DNA of 64,000 nt, taken from contig CAWHZU010000013.1 in NCBI GenBank assembly GCA_963833885.1, positions 124,001 to 188,000 of the forward strand, written 5' to 3'. The position numbers and the translations under genes are program-made. Of this stretch, positions 32,264-40,656 are shown piece after piece; position 1 is the stretch's first letter, and the number at the start of each line of letters is the position of its first letter. Under the pieces are notes generated by a model that saw nothing but the letters and a program-made list of their open reading frames with translations, was not told where the DNA came from and did not search any database. Origin of the DNA: JASHPR01 sp963833885 (GTDB lineage Bacteria; Actinomycetota; Actinomycetes; Streptosporangiales; Streptosporangiaceae).

Positions 32264-34276
32264 TTATGGGCGTGCCGTGTCCGCTCCGGAGGCCGTCTCC
32301 CGCGCCGCCGCGTCCTGCCCGGTCACCGTGGCCAGCACGTCTCCGGCCTGTACCTGGTCGCCGGGGCCGACCAGGACCTCGGCCACCAGGCCGTCGGCCG
32401 GTGCCCTGATCTGGTGCTCCATCTTCATCGCCTCGAGCACGAGCACGGGCTGCCCGGCGCTGACCCGCTGGCCAGCAGTGGCCTCGACGCGCACCACGCT
32501 GCCCGGCATCGGCGCGATCAGCGATCCGGGCTCTCGGGCCGCCACCGGCTCGGGCAGACGGGGCAGGTTCGTAAGCGTCACGCTGCCGTGAGCGAAGTCC
32601 ACCCAGACAACCTCATCGGCCCGGAAGACGTCAAACCGGTACCGCACGCCCGCGACGTCGAGCACGGCGTGATCAGGCGCGGCCTTCGCGACGCCGACAT
32701 CGCCACGCCCGGGCAACGCCAGGCTGCCGTCGCGCTGCCACAGATAGCTGACCTCGATCCGGCCACGCGGCCCGTCGAAGGCCGCGTGCTGCGGCTGGGA
32801 TGCCACGTTCCGCCAGCCGCCGGGCAGCCCCGCCGCTGCCCGGGCCGCGGCCCGGTTCGCCGCCGCGCCCGCGACGGCGGCAGCGGCCGCCGCCAGCAGG
32901 CAGGTCTCCTCCGAGGGGACGAGCCCGGCCAGGTCGTAGCCGTCCAGCAGCGACGTGTCCGCCTGGCCGGCCAGGAACGCCGGGTGCCGCAGAACGCTCA
33001 CGAGCAGGTCGCGGTTTGTAGCGGGTCCGTGGATCCTGGCCCGGTCCAGTGCGCTGGCGAGCAGGCGCGTGGCGGCGTGCCTTGCCGGAGCCCACGCGAT
33101 CAGCTTCGCGAGCATCGGGTCGTAGTGCGGGGTGATCTCGCTGCCAGCCTCGACGCCCGAGTCCAGCCGCAGCCCCTGCTCGGTCCCGGCGGCGGGCGGG
33201 GCGAACCGGGTATCGGAGTCCGGGACGTCCAGCGCGTGCAGCAGGCCGCTGGATGGGCGGTAGCCGTCGGCCGGGTCTTCGGCGTAGAGCCGGGCCTCGA
33301 TCGCGTGTCCGGCTGGCGGCGGCGGATCCGGCGGCAGGGCCAGCCCTCCGGCGATGCCGAGCTGCAGCGCGACCAGGTCGATCCCGTGCACGCACTCGGT
33401 GACCGGGTGCTCGACCTGCAGCCTGGTGTTGAACTCGAGGAAGTAGAACTGCCCGTCGCTGACGAGGAACTCGGCGGTGCCGGCGCCGAGGTAGCCCACC
33501 GCGCGCGTTACCGCTGCTGCCGCCGCGAGCAGCCGGACCCGCAGCGGCTCCTTCACCGCCGGGGACGGCGTCTCCTCGATGACCTTCTGGTACCGCCGCT
33601 GCACCGAGCAGTCGCGTTCGGCCAGCGTCCAGACCGTGCCGTGGGCATCGGCGAGGACCTGCACCTCGACGTGCCGGGCGCCGGCCAGCAGCGGCTCGCA
33701 GAACAGCGTGCCGTCGCCGAAGGCCGACTGGGCCTCGCGGCGGGCCGACTCCAGCGCGGCGGGCAGCTCCCCGGCGCTGCGGACCACGCGCATGCCGCGG
33801 CCGCCCCCGCCTGCCGACGCCTTGACCAGCACCGGATAGCCGGTGATCGCCTCCGGAGCGAGCTCGGGCAGCACTGGGACGCCTGCCTCGGCGGCCAGCT
33901 TCTTGGAAGTGATCTTCGAACCCATGGCTTCGATCGCGTCGGCGCCCGGGCCGATCCAGGTCAGCCCGGCCGCCTGAACGGCCCGCGCGAAGCCAGCGTC
34001 CTCGGACAGGAAGCCGTAGCCGGGGTGCACCGCGTCGGCGCCGGCCGCCAGCGCGGCCTCGACCAGCGCCGGAGCGTTCAGGTAGGTGTCGGCCGGGCTG
34101 GATCCGGGCAGCCGGACCGCGGCGTCTGCCTCGGCGACGTGCGGTGCGTCGGCGTCCGGGTCGGAGAACACCGCGACGCAGCCGATTCCCGAGCGTCGGC
34201 AGCTGCGGAAGATCCGGCGGGCGACCTCCCCCCGGTTGGCGGCCAGCACCCTGGTGATCACTGGATTCCCGGTCAC
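32264..34276 (-). CDS. Acyl-CoA carboxylase biotin-containing alpha subunit
   Basis: The 670-residue protein joins biotin carboxylase (ITRVLAANRGEVARRIFRSCRRSGI; PVLVKASAGGGGRGMRVV; EFLVSDGQFYFLEFNTRLQVEHPVTE; KLIAWAPARHAATRLLASALDRARIHG) to a C-terminal biotin carrier domain with the biotinylated lysine in VLVLEAMKMEHQIRAPADGLV. It overlaps the beta-subunit gene by four bases (ATGA). With the downstream hydratase this looks like methylcrotonyl-CoA carboxylase, but a broad acyl-CoA carboxylase cannot be excluded. Confidence 0.9.
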   Translation of the reverse strand: MTGNPVITRVLAANRGEVARRIFRSCRRSGIGCVAVFSDPDADAPHVAEADAAVRLPGSSPADTYLNAPALVEAALAAGADAVHPGYGFLSEDAGFARAVQAAGLTWIGPGADAIEAMGSKITSKKLAAEAGVPVLPELAPEAITGYPVLVKASAGGGGRGMRVVRSAGELPAALESARREAQSAFGDGTLFCEPLLAGARHVEVQVLADAHGTVWTLAERDCSVQRRYQKVIEETPSPAVKEPLRVRLLAAAAAVTRAVGYLGAGTAEFLVSDGQFYFLEFNTRLQVEHPVTECVHGIDLVALQLGIAGGLALPPDPPPPAGHAIEARLYAEDPADGYRPSSGLLHALDVPDSDTRFAPPAAGTEQGLRLDSGVEAGSEITPHYDPMLAKLIAWAPARHAATRLLASALDRARIHGPATNRDLLVSVLRHPAFLAGQADTSLLDGYDLAGLVPSEETCLLAAAAAAVAGAAANRAAARAAAGLPGGWRNVASQPQHAAFDGPRGRIEVSYLWQRDGSLALPGRGDVGVAKAAPDHAVLDVAGVRYRFDVFRADEVVWVDFAHGSVTLTNLPRLPEPVAAREPGSLIAPMPGSVVRVEATAGQRVSAGQPVLVLEAMKMEHQIRAPADGLVAEVLVGPGDQVQAGDVLATVTGQDAAARETASGADTARP

Positions 34277-35892
34277 AGCCGGAACACGCCGTATCCAGCT
34301 GCAGCGGCGGGTTCTGCGGGCGGAGCGCTCTCGATCGCGGATAGGCAGATGCCGAGGACGGTACGGGTGTCGCGCGGATCGATCACCCCGTCGTCGTAGA
34401 TCCGGCCGGACAAAAACAACGGCTGCGACTCGGCCTCAATCTGCTCCTCGACCGCCGCTCGCATCGCCGCGTCAGCGGCCTCGTCGTAGGCCTCGCCGCG
34501 CGCCGCTGCGGCCTGGCGGCCGACGATCGACAGCACGCCGGCCAGTTGCGCCGGGCCCATCACCGCCGACTTCGCGCTTGGCCAGCTGAACAGGAACCTC
34601 GGATCGTAGGCGCGGCCGCACATCCCGTAGTTTCCCGCGCCGTAGGACGCACCCATGACCACGGTCAGGTGCGGCACCCGGCTGTTCGATACCGCGTTGA
34701 TCATCAGCGCCCCGTGCTTGATGATCCCGGCCTGCTCGTATCGGCTGCCGACCATGTAGCCGGTGGTGTTCTGCAGGAACAGCAGCGGCACGCCGACCTG
34801 ATTGGCCAGCTGGATGAACTGGGCGGCCTTCTGCGATTCCTCGCTGAACAGCACGCCGCGCGCGTTGGCCAGGATGCCGACCGGGTGCCCGTGCACCGCG
34901 GCCCACCCGGTCACCAGGCTGCTCCCGTACAGCGGCTTGAACTCGTCGAAGTCCGAGCCGTCGACGACCCGGGCGATCACCTCATGCGGGTCGAACGGCA
35001 CCTTGAGGTCCTCGGGCACGATGCCGAGCAGTTCGTCCTCACTGCAGCGCGGCCCCGGGGCCGGCCCTCCGGCCGGCGGCGAACGGCGGGGCCGGCCAAG
35101 CCTGGCCACGATCGACCGGCCGATCCGCAGCGCGTCGCGCTCGTCGGCCGCGAGATAGTCGGCGAGCCCGGACTGGCGCGCGTGCATCCCGGCGCCGCCG
35201 AGCGACTCGTCGTCGGACTCCTCGCCGGTGGCCATCTTCACCAGCGGCGGCCCGCCCAGGAACACCTTGGCCCGGTCCTGCACCATCACCACGTAGTCGC
35301 TCATCCCCGGCAGGTAGGCACCGCCGGCTGTTGAACTGCCGAATACCAGGGCGATCGTGGGGATGCCGGCCGCCGACATCCGGGTCAGGTCACGGAAGAT
35401 CTGGCCGCCCGGGATGAAGATCTCCTTCTGGGTCGGCAGGTCGGCGCCGCCGGACTCGACCAGGTTGATCAGCGGCAGCCGGTTGCGCAGCGCGATGTCG
35501 GAAGCCCGGAGCGTTTTACGCAACGTCCACGGGTTGGTCGATCCGCCGCGGACGGTCGGGTCGCTGGCGATCAGCACGCACTCGGTGTCGCCGACCACGC
35601 CGATGCCGGTGACCACGCTGCCGCCGACCGGGAACTCCGTGCCGTAGCCCGCCAGCGGCGACAGCTCGAGGAACGGGGAGTCGGGATCGATGAGCAGCTC
35701 GATCCGCTCGCGTGCCAGCAGCTTCCCCCGATCCCGGTGCCGCTGCACGTAGCGCGGCCCTCCGCCGGCCAGCGCCTTGGCGTGCTCGGCGTCCAGTTCG
35801 GCCAGCCTGGCCAGCATGGCGTCGCGCCGTGACGCGTACTCGGCGCCGCGGGTGTCGAGCGCGCTGGCCAGGATGCTCACAAGCCGAACCAT
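34273..35892 (-). CDS. Acyl-CoA carboxylase carboxyltransferase beta subunit
   Basis: The 539-residue carboxyltransferase has KLLARERIELLIDPDSPFLELSPLAGYGTEFPVGGSVVTGIGVV, NLVESGGADLPTQKEIFIPGGQIFRDLTRMSAAGIPTIALVFGSSTAGGAYLPGMSDYVVMV, and GVPLLFLQNTTGYMVGSRYEQAGIIKHGALMINAVSNSRVPHLTVVMGASYGAGNYGMCGRAYDPRFLFSWP. These are characteristic of methylcrotonyl-CoA carboxylase beta chains. ATG 35892 (MVRLVSILAS) is chosen over a frame start at 35922. It leads the three-gene operon with the alpha subunit and hydratase. Confidence 0.9.
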   Translation of the reverse strand: MVRLVSILASALDTRGAEYASRRDAMLARLAELDAEHAKALAGGGPRYVQRHRDRGKLLARERIELLIDPDSPFLELSPLAGYGTEFPVGGSVVTGIGVVGDTECVLIASDPTVRGGSTNPWTLRKTLRASDIALRNRLPLINLVESGGADLPTQKEIFIPGGQIFRDLTRMSAAGIPTIALVFGSSTAGGAYLPGMSDYVVMVQDRAKVFLGGPPLVKMATGEESDDESLGGAGMHARQSGLADYLAADERDALRIGRSIVARLGRPRRSPPAGGPAPGPRCSEDELLGIVPEDLKVPFDPHEVIARVVDGSDFDEFKPLYGSSLVTGWAAVHGHPVGILANARGVLFSEESQKAAQFIQLANQVGVPLLFLQNTTGYMVGSRYEQAGIIKHGALMINAVSNSRVPHLTVVMGASYGAGNYGMCGRAYDPRFLFSWPSAKSAVMGPAQLAGVLSIVGRQAAAARGEAYDEAADAAMRAAVEEQIEAESQPLFLSGRIYDDGVIDPRDTRTVLGICLSAIESAPPAEPAAAAGYGVFRL

Positions 35893-35939
35893 ATTCGCCC
35901 GGCACCGGCGACCACCAGGCACCCGCCACGTGCGGCCGG

Positions 35940-36383
35940 TTAGACGCGGGCTACCTCTATCCTCTCCGCCCTGCGCGTCCCCGGCTCCTCGGTAAGCCGG
36001 CGCATGTCCTCGGTGTCGCTGGTTAGCAGGACCACAGGTCGCGGCTGGGCCAGGGCGACCACGGCGAGGAGCGCGTCGAGCGCGTGGCTGTGCCCGGACA
36101 ATCCGGTCCGCCCTAGCAGCTCGCCAGCTGCCCGGCCTTGCTCCTCTCCGATCGGGACGACGGTGACCCTGCCCAAGACCCGATGTATGGGCGCATCTCT
36201 TGGGCCTCCCCGCAGTACCTCCGCGAGAGTCGGGGCCGAGGTGACGATCTCCGCACGGGCTTTCCAGGTGTCCTGAGCCAGCGACAAAACGAGCGGATGG
36301 CCGCTGGCGAGCTTGACGATGCCCTCGGCATCAAGAACGAGCGTGCCGCCTACTCCTGGTCGTCGTCTTCGTAGTTTGGCCAC
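35940..36383 (-). CDS. PIN-domain toxin (putative RNase)
   Basis: The 147-residue protein shows the PIN acidic residues in order: TLVLDAEGIVKLAS (first Asp and Glu), TSAPTLAEVLRG (second acidic patch), HSHALDALLAVVALA (third Asp) and VVLLTSDTEDMRRL (final Asp). PIN toxins of VapC type cleave RNA, often tRNA. The GTG start lies inside the end of the antitoxin gene (34-bp overlap), with GAGGCGG upstream. The overlap and gene order match a type II toxin-antitoxin operon. Confidence 0.8.
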   Translation of the reverse strand: MAKLRRRRPGVGGTLVLDAEGIVKLASGHPLVLSLAQDTWKARAEIVTSAPTLAEVLRGGPRDAPIHRVLGRVTVVPIGEEQGRAAGELLGRTGLSGHSHALDALLAVVALAQPRPVVLLTSDTEDMRRLTEEPGTRRAERIEVARV

Positions 36384-36772
36384 ATCCGCCTCGTCTGCTC
36401 GCGTATCTCGGGGGGAACGGGGCCGTACTCGGCCTCAAGCTCGTCGAGCAGTTCGCCAAGGCGCTCGTGCCTGATCTCGCGCTCGACGACCTCGCTCACG
36501 TAGCGACTGAATCCGCCGGCGCCGGTGCGGGCGCGCACCGCGTCGGCCAGCTCCTCGGGCATGGACACGCTCACCTTCCGAACCTTGCTCTCGTGCAGCC
36601 GGGCGCCCTGGTCGAGAAAGACCCCGGCCGGAAGGGCGGCCGCGATGCACTTCACCACCTGGTCGTGCGACGCCGAGGCCAGCGCCTGCCGGAGCGCTGC
36701 CTCGAGGCCGCTCAGCGCTGCGGCCGCCTCCGTTCCGCGGTCGGCCGCATCCCCTTTCTGGCCTGCGTTCAT
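36350..36772 (-). CDS. Ribbon-helix-helix-type antitoxin
   Basis: The 140-residue partner of the PIN gene has an N-terminal helical part of about 60 residues and a ribbon-helix-helix DNA-binding motif near residues 63-98 (VRKVSVSMPEELADAVRARTGAGGFSRYVSEVVEREI). The acidic tail (LGELLDELEAEYGPVPPEIREQTRRMW) would wrap the toxin. It is longer than most RHH antitoxins because of the N-terminal helix. It probably autoregulates the operon from the gap before 36906. Confidence 0.8.
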   Translation of the reverse strand: MNAGQKGDAADRGTEAAAALSGLEAALRQALASASHDQVVKCIAAALPAGVFLDQGARLHESKVRKVSVSMPEELADAVRARTGAGGFSRYVSEVVEREIRHERLGELLDELEAEYGPVPPEIREQTRRMWPNYEDDDQE

Positions 36773-36905
36773 GAAATTATGCTACCGCCGGTAGCAAGGT
36801 TCGCAATCGATTATCCCGGGGGCTCAGGGCAGCAGGTACTCCCAGCCCTCCTGCGAGCCACCAGCCCACCGTAGGCTGACCCAGGAGCTTCGGGAGGTCG
36901 GCGGG

Positions 36906-37865
36906 ATGGGCCAGGCGGGCGCACCTCCAGCCGCAGTGGCGGCCTTGCCGCAAGCGCCCGGCGTCTACCGGTTCCGTGATGCCCGCGCCGGTGTGCTGTA
37001 CCTCGGCCGGGCGGTCAACCTGCGCCGCCGTGTCGCCTCCTACTGGGGCGACCTGGGATCGCGCGGGCACCTGGCCTCGATGGTGGCGCGCATCGCCCGG
37101 GTGCAGGCGCTGGTGTGCGACTCCGAGCACGAGGCGGCCTGGCTGGAGCGCAACCTCCTGGAACGGCGGCTGCCCCGGTGGAACCGGACCGCCGGCGGCC
37201 AGGAGGTGCCGGTCTACATCCGGCTCGACCTGCGGCCGCGGTCGGCGGGCCTGAAGGTGGTGCACGCCGCGAACCCGGCGCCCGGCGCCCGCTACTTCGG
37301 TCCCTACCTCGGCGGCCTTCGGGTGCGGCTCGCGGCCTCGGCGTTGCACCGGGTGCTGCCGGTGGCCTACGCCGCCGACGGCCTGCGCGGCTCGGACCGC
37401 GGCATGGCGGCGGCCCGGGGGATCGGGCCCGGCGACCGTTCCGCGCTGACCGAGACCGTCGTCGCGGTGCTGGAACGGGACGCCACCGCTGTGACCTGGT
37501 TCCGCGCCGAACTCGAGCGACGACGCGACAGCGCAGCCGCGGAACTCTCCTTCGAGCTCGCGGCCCGGATCCAGGCGGAGATCGAGGCGGCGGACTGGGT
37601 CACCGCTGCGCAGAAGGTGACGCTGGCCAGCGGCGATGACGCCGATGTGCACGGCTGGGCAGTGACGGGGGAAGGGGAGGTGGGCGGGGTTCTGGTCAGC
37701 CTGACCGTCAGGAACGGCCGGCTGGGCGAGTGGCGGCAACGATCATGCGGCGAGGCCGCGGCAGCGGCGCTGCTGGCCGCGACCCCGCCCGCATGGGCGC
37801 CGTTCGCCCGGCGCAACGCCGAGCTAGCGGCGCGGCTCGCCGGGCCGATCGGTGCCCCGGGCTGA
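36906..37865 (+). CDS. UvrC-like GIY-YIG nuclease lacking the C-terminal nuclease half
   Basis: The 319-residue protein starts with a GIY-YIG domain (PQAPGVYRFRDARAGVLYLGRAVNLRRRVASYW, Arg of the catalytic set, then HEAAWLERNLLERRLPRWNR with the conserved Glu and Asn). It continues through GARYFGPYLGG and a UvrB-binding-like SFELAARIQAEIEAADWV segment. The RNase H-like nuclease and (HhH)2 domains of true UvrC (about 600 residues) are absent. This architecture is like E. coli Cho. It may make an alternative 3' incision in repair. Confidence 0.85.
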   Translation: MGQAGAPPAAVAALPQAPGVYRFRDARAGVLYLGRAVNLRRRVASYWGDLGSRGHLASMVARIARVQALVCDSEHEAAWLERNLLERRLPRWNRTAGGQEVPVYIRLDLRPRSAGLKVVHAANPAPGARYFGPYLGGLRVRLAASALHRVLPVAYAADGLRGSDRGMAAARGIGPGDRSALTETVVAVLERDATAVTWFRAELERRRDSAAAELSFELAARIQAEIEAADWVTAAQKVTLASGDDADVHGWAVTGEGEVGGVLVSLTVRNGRLGEWRQRSCGEAAAAALLAATPPAWAPFARRNAELAARLAGPIGAPG

Positions 37866-37874
37866 CCGAATGCG

Positions 37875-39086
37875 TCAGCGGGCGATGTCCGCCACGCAGT
37901 CGAGAGCCCAGTCCAGGTCCGCCTCGTCGATCATGAGCGGCGGCGCCAGCCTGATCGTGGAGCCATGGGTGTCCTTGGCCAGCACGCCGCGCTCGGCGAG
38001 CTGCTCGCACGCCTCCCGCCCCGGAAGCGAGGCGAACTCAATCCCCGCCCACAGACCGCGGCCCCGCACCTCGCGCACGGCGCTCTCGGGCAGCATGGCC
38101 AGCCGGTCGTGCATGTGCGCGCCCAGCTTGGCCGAGCGCTCCTGGAACTCGCCGGTCTGCAGCATCGCGATCACCTCGCGCCCGATCGCGCAGGCCAGCG
38201 GGTTCCCGCCGAACGTGGAGCCATGCTGGCCGGGCTGGAACACGCCGAGGATGTCGGCCGAGGACACCACGGCGGACACCGGCACGATGCCGCCGCCGAG
38301 GGCCTTGCCGAGCAGGTACATGTCCGGGACCACGTCCTCGTGCTCGCAGGCGAACGTGGTGCCGGTCCGGCCGAGCCCGGACTGGATCTCGTCCGCGATC
38401 ATCAGCGCGCCGCGCGCCGAGCAGATCTCGCGCACGCCCGCCAGGAACCCGGGCGGCGGCACCAGCACGCCGGCCTCGCCCTGGATCGGCTCGACCAGCA
38501 CCCCGACCACGCGGTCGTCGACCGCGGCGGCCAGCGCGTCCAGGTCGCCGTACGGCACGACCGTGAATCCCGGCGTGTACGGGCCGAACGAGGCCCGGGA
38601 GTCCTCGTCGGTCGAGAAGCTGATGATCGTTGTGGTGCGGCCGTGGAAGTTGCCGCCGAATGCCACGATCACGGCCTCGCCCGCGGGCACGCCCTTGACC
38701 TCGTAGCCCCACTTGCGGGCGGTCTTGATCGCGGTCTCCACGGCCTCAGCGCCGGTGTTCATCGGCAGCACCATCTGCATGCCGGCCAGCTCGGCGAGCT
38801 CTGCGCAGAACGGCCCGAACTGGTCGTGCTCGAAGGCCCGGCTGACCAGGGTCACCCGATCGAGCTGCCGAAGCGCGGCGGCTATGAGCCTGGGGTGGCG
38901 GTGCCCGAAGTTGATCGCCGAGTAGGCGGCGAGCAGGTCCAGGTAGCGGCGGCCGTTGACGTCGGTCACCCAGGCGCCCTCTGCCTCGGCGATCACGACC
39001 GGCAGCGGGTGGTAGTTGTGCGCGCCGTGCACCGCGGCCAGCTCACGAAGCCGCTCCGCCGTTGCCGTGCCGTCGCTGCCCGTCAT
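37875..39086 (-). CDS. rocD: Ornithine aminotransferase
   Basis: The 403-residue PLP enzyme converts ornithine plus 2-oxoglutarate to glutamate semialdehyde and glutamate. Motifs: DVNGRRYLDLLAAYSAINFGHRHPRLI, NTGAEAVETAIKTARKWGYEVKG, MIADEIQSGLGRTGTTFACEHEDVVPDMYLLGKALGGG with the PLP lysine, and STFGGNPLACAIGREV. ATG 39086 has GGGGAG six bases upstream. The alternative ATG at 39092 abuts the ribosome site. It starts two bases after the arginine-hydrolase-like gene, so the two are coupled. Confidence 0.93.
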   Translation of the reverse strand: MTGSDGTATAERLRELAAVHGAHNYHPLPVVIAEAEGAWVTDVNGRRYLDLLAAYSAINFGHRHPRLIAAALRQLDRVTLVSRAFEHDQFGPFCAELAELAGMQMVLPMNTGAEAVETAIKTARKWGYEVKGVPAGEAVIVAFGGNFHGRTTTIISFSTDEDSRASFGPYTPGFTVVPYGDLDALAAAVDDRVVGVLVEPIQGEAGVLVPPPGFLAGVREICSARGALMIADEIQSGLGRTGTTFACEHEDVVPDMYLLGKALGGGIVPVSAVVSSADILGVFQPGQHGSTFGGNPLACAIGREVIAMLQTGEFQERSAKLGAHMHDRLAMLPESAVREVRGRGLWAGIEFASLPGREACEQLAERGVLAKDTHGSTIRLAPPLMIDEADLDWALDCVADIAR

Positions 39087-39088
39087 GG

Positions 39089-39955
39089 TCATCTCCCCTG
39101 AAGCGCGTGGGTTAGCCGCAGTTCCCGCAACTCCAGGGTGCAGCACTTCGGGCCGCCCCCGGCTTTGCGGAATTCTGACATGTCGACCGGCACCGGCTGG
39201 TAGCCCTTTTCCGCGACCTGGGCCGCGAGCCCGGTTGCCTGGGCGGGCAGCACGACGTGCCTGCCGTCGCTGATCGCGTTGAGCCCGAGGACCTCGGCGT
39301 CCTCGTCTTTCGCCTCGATCAGGGTAGCGAAATGGCTGGTCAGCAGCGCCCGTCCGGCGTCGTCGAACGCCGACGGATAGTAGGCGACGGTGTCGGCGTC
39401 CAGCACGCACAGCGCCGTGTCCAGGTGGTAGAACCTCGGGTCCACCAGCCGCAGGCTGAGCACCGGCAGGCCGAACAGAGCCTCGAGCTCCCCGGCCACC
39501 GCGGGGTCGGTGCGGTAGCCGTGGCCGGCCAGGATGACCCGCCCGGCGAACACGATGTCGCCCTCGCCCTCGTTCACCGAGCGTGGCGCCATCGGCTGGT
39601 GCCCGCCGCGAGTGAACCAGGCCAGGTAGGCCTCGCCCTCGGCGGCGCGCTGCGGGTACCGGAACCGGGCGCCGAGCACCTTGCCGCCGATCACGGTCGC
39701 GCCGTTGGCCGCGAACACCATGTCCGGCAGTCCGGGCATGGGATCGATGACGTGCACGGTGTGCCCGAGCCGGGTGAACGTCTCCCGCAGGCCGTGCCAC
39801 TGGCGCATCGCCAAGGCCGCATCGGATGGCTGGTCCGGGTCCATCCACGGGTTGATCGCGTACTCAACCGTGAAGTAATCGGGCGGGCACATCAGGTAGG
39901 TCCTGCCACGCCCGGCGCCATCCGTCTGGGTCGTGCGGTCTCGTGCGTTCGCCAC
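39089..39955 (-). CDS. Amidinotransferase-fold arginine hydrolase (DDAH or arginine dihydrolase type)
   Basis: The 288-residue protein has the guanidino-group-modifying fold: MCPPDYFTVEYAINPWMDPDQPSD, MPGLPDMVFAANGATVIGGKVLGARF, GEGDIVFAGRVILAGHGYRTD, FYHLDTALCVLDADTVAYYP and the catalytic-cysteine end FRKAGGGPKCCTLELRELR. Partnering with rocD suggests conversion of arginine (or methylarginine) towards ornithine or citrulline. A DDAH would yield citrulline and would not feed RocD directly, whereas an arginine dihydrolase would. GTG 39955 has GGGGAGGGG just upstream. Confidence 0.75.
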   Translation of the reverse strand: MANARDRTTQTDGAGRGRTYLMCPPDYFTVEYAINPWMDPDQPSDAALAMRQWHGLRETFTRLGHTVHVIDPMPGLPDMVFAANGATVIGGKVLGARFRYPQRAAEGEAYLAWFTRGGHQPMAPRSVNEGEGDIVFAGRVILAGHGYRTDPAVAGELEALFGLPVLSLRLVDPRFYHLDTALCVLDADTVAYYPSAFDDAGRALLTSHFATLIEAKDEDAEVLGLNAISDGRHVVLPAQATGLAAQVAEKGYQPVPVDMSEFRKAGGGPKCCTLELRELRLTHALQGR

Positions 39956-40046
39956 CAAGCCCCTCCCCAACCGTCACGTCCCGGTCGCCGCGCAGCCAAG
40001 CCTGGCGGATCTCCAGCGTAGGAGCGCGCGGTGGCGCAAGTCTCCC

Positions 40047-40080
40047 CGCAACATTTGTGCGCTCGCGGAGATCCGTTGCG
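40047..40080. promoter_or_regulatory. CGCAAC-N22-GTTGCG inverted repeat upstream of arginine operon
   Basis: CGCAAC (40047-40052) and GTTGCG (40075-40080) form a perfect inverted pair about 95 bp before the start of the arginine-hydrolase gene. Wide-spaced half-sites are typical of Lrp/AsnC-like or LysR-like operators. No regulator gene is adjacent, and the proposal rests on position only. Confidence 0.3.
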
Positions 40081-40137
40081 TCCTGTGCGTTCAGGGCATC
40101 GATCTGTTGCGCAGCGGTGCTGGGCCGGTCGGCGCGC

Positions 40138-40656
40138 CTAGCCGCGCCGCGGCCGGCCGATCTCGCGGGGCAGGTCCAGCGCTAGCAACTGGTCGGCGTG
40201 CAGGAACGACTCGAACTTCGATCCCGGCGGGATCTGCGGGTCCTGTTCCAGCCCGCGCAGGGCCCGAAGCGCCGCTGGCGTGTCCAGGTCCCCGTCGAAC
40301 GCTGCCGCCACCTGGGCCGTCACCTCTGCGCACATCGGCCTGCTCGGCGACTCGGCCCACTCGGCCACCAGCTCACGCCACCGGCGCAGGGTCTGGTCCG
40401 CGTCGGCCAGCACGTCCCAGGTGAGGTCCGCCTGCTCGCCATGGTGGCGGGACATGAGCGCCAGCCGCACGGCCAGGGGGTCGAGCCCGCGCTCCGCCAG
40501 GGCGGAAAGGGACACCACCGGCTCCTCGTGCGGCGCCCGGCCGCTGGCGTCGCGGCCTGCGAACGTCACCGGGCCGACCCCCACCGTGCGCCGCAGGGTC
40601 GCCTGGTCGGCCGCCGCCCGCAGCCGTGCCTCGAGGGTGATCTCCACCGGGCTCAC
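40138..40656 (-). CDS. Cysteinyl-tRNA-synthetase-like C-terminal fragment, coupled second ORF
   Basis: The 172-residue product resembles the segment of CysS from the KMSKS loop onward: RTVGVGPVTFAGRDASGRAPHEEPVVSLSALAERGLDPLAVRLALMSRHHGEQADLTWDVLADADQTLRRWRELVAEWA. The KMSKS motif is lost (GRDASGRAP). The GTG at 40656 overlaps the preceding stop in GTGA, so translation is coupled to the N-terminal fragment. The catalytic insert between the two parts is missing. It may be a decayed CysS/MshC paralogue or a two-part non-enzymatic protein. Confidence 0.6.
   Translation of the reverse strand: MSPVEITLEARLRAAADQATLRRTVGVGPVTFAGRDASGRAPHEEPVVSLSALAERGLDPLAVRLALMSRHHGEQADLTWDVLADADQTLRRWRELVAEWAESPSRPMCAEVTAQVAAAFDGDLDTPAALRALRGLEQDPQIPPGSKFESFLHADQLLALDLPREIGRPRRG

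Noticed and set aside
31481..34399. Plus-strand 972-codon open frame across the carboxylase operon
   Set aside because: It is entirely antisense to three well-supported genes with family motifs.
39110..39848. Open frame extending rocD upstream over the arginine-hydrolase gene
   Set aside because: rocD homology starts at MTGSDGTATAERL after a clear ribosome site; the extension is a shadow of the neighbour.
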